Source: CAYPIE01 sp964410665 (GTDB lineage: Bacteria > Planctomycetota > Planctomycetia > Gemmatales > Gemmataceae). Taken from it: 64,000 bases of DNA. A model generated the notes under the pieces. It saw only the letters and a list, made by a program, of their open reading frames with translations. It had not been told where the DNA came from and searched no databases. A program made the position numbers and the translations under genes. The stretch's first letter is position 1; the number at the start of each line of letters is the position of its first letter. Below, piece by piece: positions 18,670 through 27,456 of this stretch. The stretch covers positions 16,736-80,735 of the forward strand of contig CAYPIE010000020.1 of NCBI GenBank assembly GCA_964410665.1, in the 5' to 3' direction.

Positions 18670-19654
18670 CGCGGCCAAGGCCCCGCTTGAGCCGTACTAT
18701 TTCCTGGTGGGGGATGAGGACTTTCTCAAGCGACAAGTGCTCGCGGTCCTGCAGCCCAAAATTCTTGAACAGGGCGATCCCGCCTTTGCTCTGTCCAGCT
18801 ATCCCGGTGACAAGCTCGACTTTTCCACCGTGCGCAATGAGTTGGACACGCTGCCCTTTCTTGCCTCACGTCGCCTGGTTATCATCCAACAGGCCGATCC
18901 GTTTGTCACCCGTCATCGTCCAGCGCTCGAACAATATGTCGATACTCCCTCGACGAGTGGCGTGCTGATTCTTGATGTCAAGAGCCTTCCGGCAACCACC
19001 AAGCTGTCCAAGCGGATTAAGACGAGTCGCCGCATTGACTGTAAAGCGTTGCCATCACATCGGTTGCCGGCATGGTGTATCAAGTGGGCCAAGGCTCAAA
19101 CGGGCAAGCGACTTACGACGTCTGCCGGCCAGCTCCTGGTCGACCTTGTGGGACCGTTCATGGGGATGCTCGATCAGGAGCTGGCCAAGCTCGCTACCTA
19201 TGTGGGTACGCGGGCCAGCATCGAAGTGGAGGATGTCGATCAACTGGTGGGTCGTAGCCGCGAGGCGGACATCTGGAAAATTCTCACCGCGGTGGGCGAG
19301 GGTAACCCTTCCGCGGCAGTGCAGATCCTGCAAGAGCTGTTCGCACAAAATGAAGAGCCACAACAAATCCTGGGTGCCTTTCGCAAACAGCTTCGCGAAC
19401 TTGCTCAGACCGGGTTTTTAGTGCGGCAGGGCATGCCTATCGATGCGGCGATGGATGAAGCGGGCATTGCCGTTCACTGGCGGTCCAAACGGGATGGTCT
19501 GCGGCAACAGCTCCGCCACTTAGGCCACCGGCGACTAGAAAAGCTCTATGAGTGGATGCTCGAGGTCGAGCTCGGCATGAAAGGGAGTAGCCCACTAAAG
19601 TCGGAGTTATTGCTTGAACGCTTGTTGGTGCAGTTAGCCAAACCGCGAACCTAA
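18644..19654 (+). CDS. holA: DNA polymerase III subunit delta
   Basis: 336 residues, the clamp-loader subunit that opens the beta clamp. The N-terminus PYYFLVGDEDFLKRQVL and the following LPFLASRRLVIIQQADPF fit HolA. The middle VDLVGPFMGMLDQELAKLATYVG and the segment SREADIWKILTAVGEGNPSAAVQIL are the family's most recognisable parts. ATG 18644 was chosen over the ORF start at 18629 because GGGAG lies 7 nt before it and the family begins there. It overlaps nnrE by 26 nt. Confidence 0.93.
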   Translation: MEALEFLDNAAKAPLEPYYFLVGDEDFLKRQVLAVLQPKILEQGDPAFALSSYPGDKLDFSTVRNELDTLPFLASRRLVIIQQADPFVTRHRPALEQYVDTPSTSGVLILDVKSLPATTKLSKRIKTSRRIDCKALPSHRLPAWCIKWAKAQTGKRLTTSAGQLLVDLVGPFMGMLDQELAKLATYVGTRASIEVEDVDQLVGRSREADIWKILTAVGEGNPSAAVQILQELFAQNEEPQQILGAFRKQLRELAQTGFLVRQGMPIDAAMDEAGIAVHWRSKRDGLRQQLRHLGHRRLEKLYEWMLEVELGMKGSSPLKSELLLERLLVQLAKPRT

Positions 19655-19734
19655 GCACGAATTCACTTTCCCTTTCGCGGCGGCTCCTCTTAGGATGACG
19701 AACAAGGTCCATTCTCTTCCCGAGGAGTCGAATC

Positions 19735-20712
19735 ATGAAGTTGCGTATCCTCGCCAGTCTACTCGTGCTTATGACTGCCAGCGCACCGGTGGGTGCCCAG
19801 ATTCAGGTCGAAAAGACGGCCAACACGGTCCAGTTTGTCCAGGATGGTAAACTGTTGACCGAATACCACATCGGCCCCAAGGTGGCCAAACCCTACTTCT
19901 GGCCGGTGATGGCTCCCGGACAGGTCCCCGTCACCCGCGCCTGGCCGATGGAAAAGGCGACCAAGGGCGGCAGTACCGACCATGTGCATCAGAAATCGCT
20001 ATGGTTTTGTCACGGCGATGTCATTCCCGAAGGAATCCAACTCAAGGTCAAGATTCCGAATGTCGCCGGGGTGGATTACTGGGCGGAGCACCCCGGTCAC
20101 GGTCATATTGTTTGTACGAATGTTAAGATAGGATCCACCGGCGGTGAGATCGGCAAGGTCGTCACCTCCAACGAGTGGCTCACCCCCAAGGGCCAGAAGA
20201 TCCTCGACGAAACGCGAACCATCACCGTCAAGCCCATGGCCGAGGGTTGGCTGCTGGTGTTGGACTGCGACTTGGCTGCCAGCGTCTGTCCGATCACATT
20301 CGGCGACACCAAGGAGGGCTCGATGGGCGTGCGAGTCAACGACCAGCTCACCGAGCGCAAGGGGGGCGTTCTGACCAACGACCAAGGCAAACAGAAAGAG
20401 AAGAATCTATGGGGCCGTCAGGCCCGCTGGTGCGACTATTCGGGCAAGGTCGACGGCGAGGAGGTCGGGATTGCGATCTTCGACGCCCCGTCGAACTCGG
20501 TGCAGGCCTGCTGGCATGCTCGCGGCTACGGCCTGCTGGCGGCCAATCCGTTCGGCCGCCAGCGCTCCCGGTTCCCCGACCGCAAGGGGCAGACCGATCT
20601 GGTTAAGCTGGACAAGGGCGAGCACCTCAAGCTCCGTTATGGTGTCTACGTACACACTGGCGACGTCGAGTCGGGTAAGGTGGCCGAGGCGTTTACCGCG
20701 TTCGCGGAGTAA
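19735..20712 (+). CDS. PmoA-family (DUF6807) secreted protein
   Basis: 325 residues. Signal peptide LRILASLLVLMTASAPVGAQ, cleaved near residue 22. The mature domain has the PmoA/DUF6807 pattern: KPYFWPVMAPGQVPVTRAWPM, TDHVHQKSLWFCHGDV, DETRTITV, and ANPFGRQ near the end. Despite the name PmoA, these are not methane monooxygenase subunits. They occur in Verrucomicrobia and Planctomycetes near sugar-metabolism genes, and their function is unknown. GAGGAG lies 7-8 nt before the ATG. A mobile-looking repeat element follows within 135 bp. Confidence 0.88.
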   Translation: MKLRILASLLVLMTASAPVGAQIQVEKTANTVQFVQDGKLLTEYHIGPKVAKPYFWPVMAPGQVPVTRAWPMEKATKGGSTDHVHQKSLWFCHGDVIPEGIQLKVKIPNVAGVDYWAEHPGHGHIVCTNVKIGSTGGEIGKVVTSNEWLTPKGQKILDETRTITVKPMAEGWLLVLDCDLAASVCPITFGDTKEGSMGVRVNDQLTERKGGVLTNDQGKQKEKNLWGRQARWCDYSGKVDGEEVGIAIFDAPSNSVQACWHARGYGLLAANPFGRQRSRFPDRKGQTDLVKLDKGEHLKLRYGVYVHTGDVESGKVAEAFTAFAE

Positions 20713-20844
20713 CAGTCCCTGGTGGGCGGCGAGTCGACCCGCTGCGTCAAACTGGCCGCCCTATTGCATGGCCGTCACAGATTCTGCGCGTGATCCGCAA
20801 CGAGGGGAGCCATCGGCTGGCCCGCCGCGACATCGCGGCTCGGT

Positions 20845-21181
20845 GGGTTTTTCAGCAAAGGTGTTCGGCACGATGATTGGTGGTGGGTCTTCTCCGCGCT
20901 TTTCAACGGCCTCGCAGGGTTGCCGGCTGGGTGGCCCGCTCGGAGTCGGCAACGGGCGTGGGAAACGCTAAGGCATTCGCCACCCCCGGATGTTTCCCCT
21001 GCACCGGCGAACGTGGGCCAGGCTACCCCGGACTCCGCGCGGGAGCGACGCGGGGCATGCTCCCCAACCCGGGCATTGCCATGCCCCCGACGCACCGGGC
21101 GTTTCCCACGCCCGTCGCCGACTCCGAGCGGGCCACCCGGACCGCGGCAACTCTAGTGCCGAACACCATGGGGTTTTTCAG
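20845..21181 (+). mobile_element. MITE-like structured element, copy A, with 11-bp flanking direct repeats
   Basis: The core between TIRs GGTGTTCGGCAC (20860-20871) and GTGCCGAACACC (21156-21167) is 308 bp with no credible gene. A 38-bp inverted repeat (20931-20968 with 21099-21136, one mismatch) would form a long hairpin. The same element lies inverted at 40812-41148. GGGTTTTTCAG flanks it directly on both sides (20845-20855, 21171-21181) and the right copy includes the stop codon of the next gene. These features fit a non-autonomous transposable element. A structured RNA with a terminator role is the alternative. Confidence 0.75.
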
Positions 21182-22569
21182 TGGCCCTCAGGCTCGGCCA
21201 TGGTGATCCGGTAGCCGTGGATAAACTTGACCCACTCGTCCTTGAAATCCGGCCTGGTGCTCCGCAGCGTTGCCGTCTGGCCTTTGCGGGTGTAGGCGAA
21301 CGGTTGTCCGGTGACTGGGTCAGGTGGCACCGGGACTTCCAGCGCGTTGAGGGTTTCGGGCAACTCCCCGTTGTGGCCGGCGGCGTACAGCCGCACCGCC
21401 TCGACCACCCGCAGCATGGCGATGTGCTGGCGGAGCCGCAGTTGCATAACCCAGCTGCGCTGGGCGATGGGGTAGACGATCTTCGCCGCCCAGTTTTCCG
21501 GCCGGTCGGCGGCCGCGGCGATCGCGGCCAGGCCCCGTTTGGCCTGCCAGTACGGCAGCTGGGACCGGGCGATCAGCCGGTCCAGCCAGACTTCGTAGTC
21601 GAGCCGGCTCTTGAGCAACAAGATTTGTCCGGACAGCATCAACAGGTTCTTGACCTTGGGGTAGCCGGCCTTGGCCAGTTCTTGCCGTGCGCGGTCCAGG
21701 TAGTTGGAGTCCTCAGCCTGTTCGTCCAGCCAGGTGTTAAACCGTTTGAGCACGGCGGGGTCGTGAATCGACCAGCGGTACAGCTTACGGAACTCGTCGA
21801 GCGCTTTCTGGATTTCTTCCTGGGTCATGACCCGGTCGGTCGGCACCCGAGCGAACTCGCTGGCCAGGAGGTCGCGTTCCCCTTGCCAGCCCTTGTGCAG
21901 TCCAACGAGCGGGTCGGGGAGGTAGGTCAGGCCCCAGTACAGGTTGGGGCAAGCGGGTTGCTCCACCAACTCATGGATGGCGTCGAGTGTGTGGTCGGCG
22001 ATCGAGCCGCCGACCAGATGGCCGATCAGGGCGGGGTGTTCTTCAAAGGACCGGGCTAGGGCGAACAGGGTCTTGAGCGAGTGAATCGCCCCGGCGAAAT
22101 CCTGCACGGCGATCTGACCGCGGAGTCTGAGCCGCACGACATCTGCGAGGAGGCGAATCTGCTGGATGTCAGGCACCAGGGTCGCGATCCCATCGCGGCG
22201 GATTTCGGTGAGCATCTGCCAGTCGACCTGATTCCTCCGTGCAGCCCGGTCGATCCGCGTCACCGTGAGATTGTCATAGTTCTGGAGCACCCGGACGGTA
22301 GGGAGCTCCGACCGAGGCATCTTCAGCCACTTCTCACGCTGTTCCTGCATTGGTTCGTCGAAGAAGAAGCGTTGCTGTTCCATGAAGCACTTCATGTATT
22401 CTTGGACCTGGTTGCCCGGTTCCAATTCGTGAAACTCCGGGAGTAGTTGGACCTTCAGCAGCGGCACCGGGGCGGCCATCGGGCGGACCTGTAACGGGAT
22501 GAGCTCGGTATCGGCATCGCTTGGCACGGCCGAGATCAGCGTCGCGCAGACGAACAGCGTCGGAACCAT
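21178..22569 (-). CDS. Secreted protein of unknown function in an ECF sigma operon
   Basis: 463 residues. Short signal peptide (VPTLFVCATLISAVPSDA), then a mostly alpha-helical protein rich in Leu, Glu and Arg. The C-terminal part (VEAVRLYAAGHNGELPETLNALEVP then PDPVTGQPFAYTRKGQ) resembles the ending of planctomycete proteins that share the type II secretion GspG-like phrase. ATG start with GGAG about 8 nt upstream. Last gene of the operon sigma factor - membrane protein - this gene. Its stop codon lies within the direct repeat left by the mobile element, so the native 3' end may have been altered. No catalytic motif seen. Confidence 0.8.
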   Translation of the reverse strand: MVPTLFVCATLISAVPSDADTELIPLQVRPMAAPVPLLKVQLLPEFHELEPGNQVQEYMKCFMEQQRFFFDEPMQEQREKWLKMPRSELPTVRVLQNYDNLTVTRIDRAARRNQVDWQMLTEIRRDGIATLVPDIQQIRLLADVVRLRLRGQIAVQDFAGAIHSLKTLFALARSFEEHPALIGHLVGGSIADHTLDAIHELVEQPACPNLYWGLTYLPDPLVGLHKGWQGERDLLASEFARVPTDRVMTQEEIQKALDEFRKLYRWSIHDPAVLKRFNTWLDEQAEDSNYLDRARQELAKAGYPKVKNLLMLSGQILLLKSRLDYEVWLDRLIARSQLPYWQAKRGLAAIAAAADRPENWAAKIVYPIAQRSWVMQLRLRQHIAMLRVVEAVRLYAAGHNGELPETLNALEVPVPPDPVTGQPFAYTRKGQTATLRSTRPDFKDEWVKFIHGYRITMAEPEGH

Positions 22570-22627
22570 CAGGTTTCTCCAACGTCAATGAATCTTGAAA
22601 TGTAAATTATTATGGAGGTTTGCGAGT

Positions 22628-22999
22628 TCACTCGGTTCGCCGCAGCGACCCGATCGTCCAGACAATGGTGTCGCCGCGGAGGTTGTCGTACCCGGGCGGA
22701 GGGCCCAGGAAGCGGTCGTAGGCCAGCAAGTCGGGAGGGCGGGGAGAGGGGGGCGCATCCGGCAGCGGTGCCGGCACCGCCTCTGCTGGCGGCGTTACTG
22801 TTTGCGGCGTCAGCACAGGCCGTGGCCAAAGGACCCAGAGTGTCACGGCCTGGGTGAGCAGTAGCAGTCGTGCCAGCCAGCGCCACCCCGACGTTCGCCG
22901 ACCCGTCTGCAGCCCGGCTAGGAACAACAGCTGGTCGCGGTTTAGCCGGCCGGGATCCGGAGACAGCCGCTGTAAAGACTCGATTACTGGGTCCGACAT
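22628..22999 (-). CDS. Single-pass membrane protein, candidate anti-sigma partner
   Basis: 123 residues. A short cytoplasmic part (SDPVIESLQRLSPDPGRLNRD) precedes one membrane segment (WLARLLLLTQAVTLWVLW, residues 41-58). A Pro-rich periplasmic stretch follows. It overlaps the sigma-factor gene by 16 nt, the usual arrangement for an anti-sigma regulator, but no zinc anti-sigma (HXXXCXXC) motif is present. Regulation of the sigma factor is inferred from position and topology only. Confidence 0.72.
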   Translation of the reverse strand: MSDPVIESLQRLSPDPGRLNRDQLLFLAGLQTGRRTSGWRWLARLLLLTQAVTLWVLWPRPVLTPQTVTPPAEAVPAPLPDAPPSPRPPDLLAYDRFLGPPPGYDNLRGDTIVWTIGSLRRTE

Positions 23000-23463
23000 G
23001 GAATCTTCAAAACCTCCCGCAAACCTTGGATTCCTGCTTCAAAGCGACGGTAAGCAGTGCTCACGGAACAGCCAATGACCGCGGCGAGCTGTTCGAAGTT
23101 CAGCCCTCCCCAGAGCCGGGCGACGATCACCTCACGCTGCTCGCCTGGAAGTTGCTCCAGCGCTGCCACCGCCGCGGCGGCATCCAGACCGTCGACGGCC
23201 GGCTCGACGAACCAGCCCTCCGGACGGGCCACCCGGGCCTCGCGTTGTTGCCGCCGGCGAGCCACTCGCCCGGCGTCGATGGCCCGGTGTCGCACCACCC
23301 GGTACAACCAGGCGACCGAGTTAGGCGGCGGCTTGCGGGCCTCCATGAGTTTGAGGAACGCTTCCTGGACGACATCCTCCGGCGCGGCCGACCACTGACG
23401 GGCGTAAAGTACAAGCGCCGCGGCATGGGTGTCGATCAGGGTCGCCAGTTCGCTCGCGTTCAT
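22984..23463 (-). CDS. ECF-type RNA polymerase sigma factor
   Basis: 159 residues. Sigma region 2 is seen in APEDVVQEAFLKLMEARKPPPNSVAWLYRVVRHRAIDAGR, and region 4 in LEQLPGEQREVIVARLWGGLNFEQLAAVIGCSVSTAYRRFEAG, with its helix-turn-helix. There is no extra domain, so this is a minimal extracytoplasmic-function sigma factor. ATG 23463 is preferred; a GTG one codon earlier is possible. It is first in an operon with a membrane protein and a large secreted protein, which are likely its regulator and output. Confidence 0.92.
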   Translation of the reverse strand: MNASELATLIDTHAAALVLYARQWSAAPEDVVQEAFLKLMEARKPPPNSVAWLYRVVRHRAIDAGRVARRRQQREARVARPEGWFVEPAVDGLDAAAAVAALEQLPGEQREVIVARLWGGLNFEQLAAVIGCSVSTAYRRFEAGIQGLREVLKIPCRTQ

Positions 23464-23553
23464 CACGCTAATGACGACACCGCCGAGGAGATTTTCCGGG
23501 GTTTGGAGAAAAACCCGGACCCTCCGGTGCTGGCGGGTCCGGCATGGATGCCT

Positions 23554-24795
23554 TTATTCTTTGGAGATGCAATAGAGGTGCTTCCGACCGCGGATATACA
23601 GTCTGCCGTCGCTGACCGCCGGGGTGGCGAAGACTCGGTCCTCGAGACGGTTCTTGGCCAGCAGATCGAACTCCGGCTCGGCAGGAAAGACGCAGGTGGT
23701 GCCGAGCTCATCGACGCAATAGATCTTGCCGTCGACCAAGATCGGCGAGGCCGTCACTGGTCCGGCCAGGCGTTCGACCCAGAGGTTCTTGCCGGTGGCC
23801 GCGACAAAGCAAGCGGCACGTCCGGTGTCGTGGACGGCAAACAGGTACTTGCCCCGAACGAGCAGAGACGGGACATAGGGTACATCGCGGCGGCTATCCC
23901 AAACCACCGTGGCCTTCGCGGCCTTTGGCTTCAGGGCGACGAAGCTACGGGCGCCGCCGCCATCGCCGGTGCTGGCGAAGACCATTCCTTCACTGGCGAT
24001 GGGGGCTCCGACCATGCGAAGAGCCTTAGCCCCTTCCTGCCATTGCCATTCCCAGTGCCACAGTTCCTTGCCCGTCAGCGGGGCGTACGCGGTGACGCCG
24101 GCTGTGCTCCCGACGATCAGCTCCTCCACACCCTGTTCATTCGTTCGCAGGATGGGGGCGGCATAACTAGCGCGATACGCTTTGCGTGGCTGAGACCAAC
24201 GCAGTTCCCCCGTCGCAGCGTCAAAAGCCATGACCTCCGCAGAGCCGTCCTGATCGTTGACGACCAGAACCAAGTCACGATGCAGCACCGGTGAGGTGCC
24301 GGCCCCGTGGTTGCCCGTGAAGCTGCCTAGGTCTTTTTGCCAAAGCTTCCTGCCCTTTAAGTCACATGCCAGCAACTCCAAGCGCTGGCCGTCCCAAAAC
24401 AGGGCACATACGCGTTTCCCGTCGGTGGCCGGGGTCGATGAAGCCAGCGAGTTCTTACGGTGCATCCGTGCGGGACCGCCGGGCAGGTCGATGCGCCAGT
24501 TTAGCTTCCCGCTCAGAGCATCCAAACAGACCAAGGATCGCTTGGAGGCATTCTCGGCCGCAGTTTGCAGGAACAGCTGGTCCTCCCAGATGATCGGCGA
24601 ACCATTGCCGGTACCCGGCAGCTCGACCTTCCAGCTTAGGTGCTTAGTCGCCGACCATTCAACCGGCAGGTCAGCGTCGCTGGCCACACCAGCACCGTTG
24701 GGGCCGCGGAAGCGAGGCCAGTTGTCGGCCTCGCTTGTCGCGCTCGCTTGCAGCAACAAGCTCAGGCTGACCAGGATGCGAGTCCATACGAGCAT
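23554..24795 (-). CDS. Secreted PQQ-like beta-propeller repeat protein
   Basis: 413 residues. Signal peptide (VSLSLLLQASATSEA), then the start NWPRFRGPNGAGVASDADLP that typifies planctomycete outer-membrane-assembly (BamB)-like propellers. Repeats such as LVCLDALSGKLNWRI and VMAFDAATGELRWSQP carry the tryptophan docking pattern of PQQ_2 blades. BamB relatives scaffold proteins, so enzyme activity is not implied. ATG 24795 was chosen because the signal peptide starts there and AAAGG lies upstream; the frame is open to 24843. It sits 23 nt after a paralogous gene, so the pair is a tandem duplication. Confidence 0.9.
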   Translation of the reverse strand: MLVWTRILVSLSLLLQASATSEADNWPRFRGPNGAGVASDADLPVEWSATKHLSWKVELPGTGNGSPIIWEDQLFLQTAAENASKRSLVCLDALSGKLNWRIDLPGGPARMHRKNSLASSTPATDGKRVCALFWDGQRLELLACDLKGRKLWQKDLGSFTGNHGAGTSPVLHRDLVLVVNDQDGSAEVMAFDAATGELRWSQPRKAYRASYAAPILRTNEQGVEELIVGSTAGVTAYAPLTGKELWHWEWQWQEGAKALRMVGAPIASEGMVFASTGDGGGARSFVALKPKAAKATVVWDSRRDVPYVPSLLVRGKYLFAVHDTGRAACFVAATGKNLWVERLAGPVTASPILVDGKIYCVDELGTTCVFPAEPEFDLLAKNRLEDRVFATPAVSDGRLYIRGRKHLYCISKE

Positions 24796-24818
24796 GATCG
24801 ACCTTTCTTTTTTCTCGG

Positions 24819-26021
24819 TCAGGGGGTTTGTTGAATCTTCCACAAGTGCTGGTCGCTACGTACATACATGGCCTGGTTGGCAATGGCGGGGGTGCACAAG
24901 ATGGTCTCACCGAGCTCGCCGGTACTGAGGATGGTATCCTCACCACTGGCCGAGGGTTGTACGACAGTGGCAGTGCCATCTTCGCTAAAGCAATAAAGCA
25001 GGTCATTAGCGGCCACCGGTGAGGAGCTAAACGGCCCCTTGACACGCAGCCGACCGATGAGTTCACCGTCGAGGCGATTGGCGGCTACCAAAAGGGAACC
25101 GCGCAGACTATAGATTCGCTCGCCTAGCACAATCGGACTGGCCGTGCTGGGATTGAGCCGGCGATTCCGCCAGCGTGGTTCGGGGGCTTGATTGCCACGT
25201 AGCTCGAACGCCGTTAAGCCTTCTCCGCCAGGGACATACAGTGTATTCCCGGCAACGATGCTTGAGGCAATGGCATCGCTGGGTCGCTTGAGGCTCCAGA
25301 TGATCTTTCCGGAGTGCGGATCGATTGCATCGAGTTGCTCCAGGCCCTGAAGGAGAACCCGGGGCTTCTCACCGTCCGCGCTGGGCAGGGGGATGGGAGA
25401 AGTCCAATTGTAGCCGTGCGGCCGATCGATGTGCCAACGGTTTTGGCCGGTGGCCAGGTCGATCCCGGCAGCGAACGAGGTATTGAGGTTTTCGATCTGC
25501 ACCAAAACGGTGTCGTCCACAATCAAAGGTGACGAGGCCAGGCCACGTCCATCGGTGGCTCCGACGTTCTCGGCATACAGAGAGCGAATCCAGCGGGGAT
25601 TGCCATCCAAGTCGAGGCAGACAAGGTCATTGGTGGCAAACAGAGCAACGATGACCTGACCATCGGAAGCCGGGGTTGGCGCGGCCATACAAGTTTTCGG
25701 ATGGGAGGCGGTAGGACCGGTGGCCCAGAAGGAGCGTTGCCACAGGGGCTTGCCATCTTTGGCGGCAAAAGCCATCACGTACAATTGGTTCTGGCGGTCG
25801 CCCCCCGAAGCGGTCACAAAGACGCGGTCACCGACCACGATCGGACTACTCAGCCCACGGCCCGGGAGCGGCACCTTCCAGGCGATATTGTTGTCGGCGT
25901 CCAACGCTCGGGGCAATGCGGTTGGGCTGATCGCCTGTGCGTCCGGACCGCGAAATTGCCGCCAATCGCCTGCCAACAAGCAGGGGAGGAGGCACAGCAT
26001 CATGTATCGGCATGCCATCAT
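24819..26021 (-). CDS. Secreted PQQ-like beta-propeller repeat protein (paralog)
   Basis: 400 residues. Signal peptide MLCLLPCLLAGDW, then WRQFRGPDAQAISPTALP, the same entry motif as the downstream gene. Blade repeats include VMAFAAKDGKPLWQRSF, LVCLDLDGNPRWIRSL, GIDLATGQNRWHIDR and DAIDPHSGKIIWSL. Two in-frame ATGs lie near the start; GGAGATAA before them favours the first. It is second in a minus-strand trio with the protein at 26035 and the propeller at 23554, which suggests a common envelope or extracellular function. Confidence 0.9.
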   Translation of the reverse strand: MMACRYMMLCLLPCLLAGDWRQFRGPDAQAISPTALPRALDADNNIAWKVPLPGRGLSSPIVVGDRVFVTASGGDRQNQLYVMAFAAKDGKPLWQRSFWATGPTASHPKTCMAAPTPASDGQVIVALFATNDLVCLDLDGNPRWIRSLYAENVGATDGRGLASSPLIVDDTVLVQIENLNTSFAAGIDLATGQNRWHIDRPHGYNWTSPIPLPSADGEKPRVLLQGLEQLDAIDPHSGKIIWSLKRPSDAIASSIVAGNTLYVPGGEGLTAFELRGNQAPEPRWRNRRLNPSTASPIVLGERIYSLRGSLLVAANRLDGELIGRLRVKGPFSSSPVAANDLLYCFSEDGTATVVQPSASGEDTILSTGELGETILCTPAIANQAMYVRSDQHLWKIQQTP

Positions 26022-26034
26022 TTATCTCCTTGGC

Positions 26035-27165
26035 TCAAGGGGTTGCCGGGGCCTGGGAGTGGACCGCCACACCCTGGGGATCACAGACCCGAAGCATAAA
26101 CTGCCAGAGTTTCTGTGGCAATTGGGGCGGTGGGACATCCTGAGCCAGTTTGATCAGGATGGTGTTTTTCCCCTTCTTTAACTTGGCCGGGGTCGAATAA
26201 TGGTCCAGACGCATGCCAGTATAGGCATCACTCCGGGCCAGCACGAGCTCGCCGTTCACCCAGAGTTTAAAGACATTAAAACTGCCCAAGCGAATCTCTA
26301 CCTCCCGCGCTTCGTCAATGAAAAACTCTGCCAAGGCGTAGCCGACCACCTCCGTATCTTGACCAATCGCCGCATTGAAATCGACAATTGCCAATTTATC
26401 TTTGGAGGAGAAGGCTTGCCATTGCACCGGACCGTTCTTGCCAGGATAGGAGGCGTTGGGCTCGAACTGTTGCTCGGGGGGATAAACGGTGTCGATCCCG
26501 GTCGACTTTTCATTGGGGAACGGGCCGATCACTTGCCAGTCGATCACCAGACCGAGATGCTTCGTGAGGTTGATCTTCTCCCCCATCGACTCGAGCTGGC
26601 GGGCTGCACTCACGATCTGATACTGATCCCTCGCGGCGGCAAAGGCGCGGCGATAAGTCTGTTTGGCCGCCGCCTCCTCTTTGGCCTTCGCTTGTGCCTC
26701 GGCTTCCGTTAGCAGTTGCTTGACGGCAAGAAACCGCAATGCGGGACTGGGATCGTCGAGCAATTCGGCCAGGTACTGCTTGGCGACATCGGGATCGACC
26801 CGGCTCCAGAGCTGATAGGCGAAAAAACGCGGAGCACTGGCATGCTGCGTGTCTTTGACGAAGGCCTGGAGATCTGCGAGCGGTAATTTCGCACTGGTCT
26901 CACCTTCGATAATTGCATCGATGGCTGCTCGGAGCCAGTTGCGGGTCAGTGGCGATGCTTTATCCATCGCCGCCAAGAGCGTTGGAATCTCAGTCGCTGG
27001 GAGTGCTGCCAACTCCTTCCAGGCCTGGGCTGCCTTGCTACTGCCCAGGCCATTGGCGCCGACCTGGCGTAAAACGGCAATATTCTCTCGCGGGGTTGCC
27101 CCGTTGCAAAAGGTTGGGCTTACACTAAGCACCAGGACCAACCCACTCCAGCAGCCATGTTGCAT
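26035..27165 (-). CDS. Secreted HEAT-like protein with C-terminal beta-sandwich domain
   Basis: 376 residues. Signal peptide (SGLVLVLSVSPTFCNGA). The N-terminal half is helical with repeat-like segments (DPSPALRFLAVKQLL) as in HEAT proteins. The C-terminal half has the phrase IDWQVIGPFPNEKSTGIDTVYPPE and later FKLWVNGELVLARSD and KKGKNTILIKLAQD, as in the jelly-roll-like domains of planctomycete secreted proteins. Function unknown; carbohydrate or protein binding is possible. ATG 27165 was preferred over the longer frame (27225) because AGGAGA lies 7 nt before it. Confidence 0.82.
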   Translation of the reverse strand: MQHGCWSGLVLVLSVSPTFCNGATPRENIAVLRQVGANGLGSSKAAQAWKELAALPATEIPTLLAAMDKASPLTRNWLRAAIDAIIEGETSAKLPLADLQAFVKDTQHASAPRFFAYQLWSRVDPDVAKQYLAELLDDPSPALRFLAVKQLLTEAEAQAKAKEEAAAKQTYRRAFAAARDQYQIVSAARQLESMGEKINLTKHLGLVIDWQVIGPFPNEKSTGIDTVYPPEQQFEPNASYPGKNGPVQWQAFSSKDKLAIVDFNAAIGQDTEVVGYALAEFFIDEAREVEIRLGSFNVFKLWVNGELVLARSDAYTGMRLDHYSTPAKLKKGKNTILIKLAQDVPPPQLPQKLWQFMLRVCDPQGVAVHSQAPATP

Positions 27166-27456
27166 GCTCAGTCTCCTTGCACGGATCGCATGAATCGCGG
27201 TGATTGTACGGCACGAAGTGGGCATTGTGCCAGCAAGCGAGCGGAGAATTCTGGTTCCTCGGGCAGGCTCCTACAACCGACCTGGATAGGAGCCTCCGTA
27301 GGAGCCTGACAATCCGTATGGCGTAAGCAGCAATTGCCCTAGGGCATCTGGAATGCTCGATTCACATCCGGCTCGCCGTCCGATTCCAAGAAGGCCATGT
27401 TGAATTCGGTTGCAATCTTGGTGAGGCCCGGAGGCCTCGACTGGAAGGATGGATCC

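Noticed and set aside
20877..21206. Open frames inside the dispersed element (several on both strands)
   Set aside because: They follow from the GC-rich hairpin and differ between the two copies; no shared protein text.
22870..24294. 474-codon plus-strand frame opposite the sigma-factor and propeller genes
   Set aside because: Both genes on the minus strand have clear domains and the plus-strand product has none; an open antisense frame is common at this GC.
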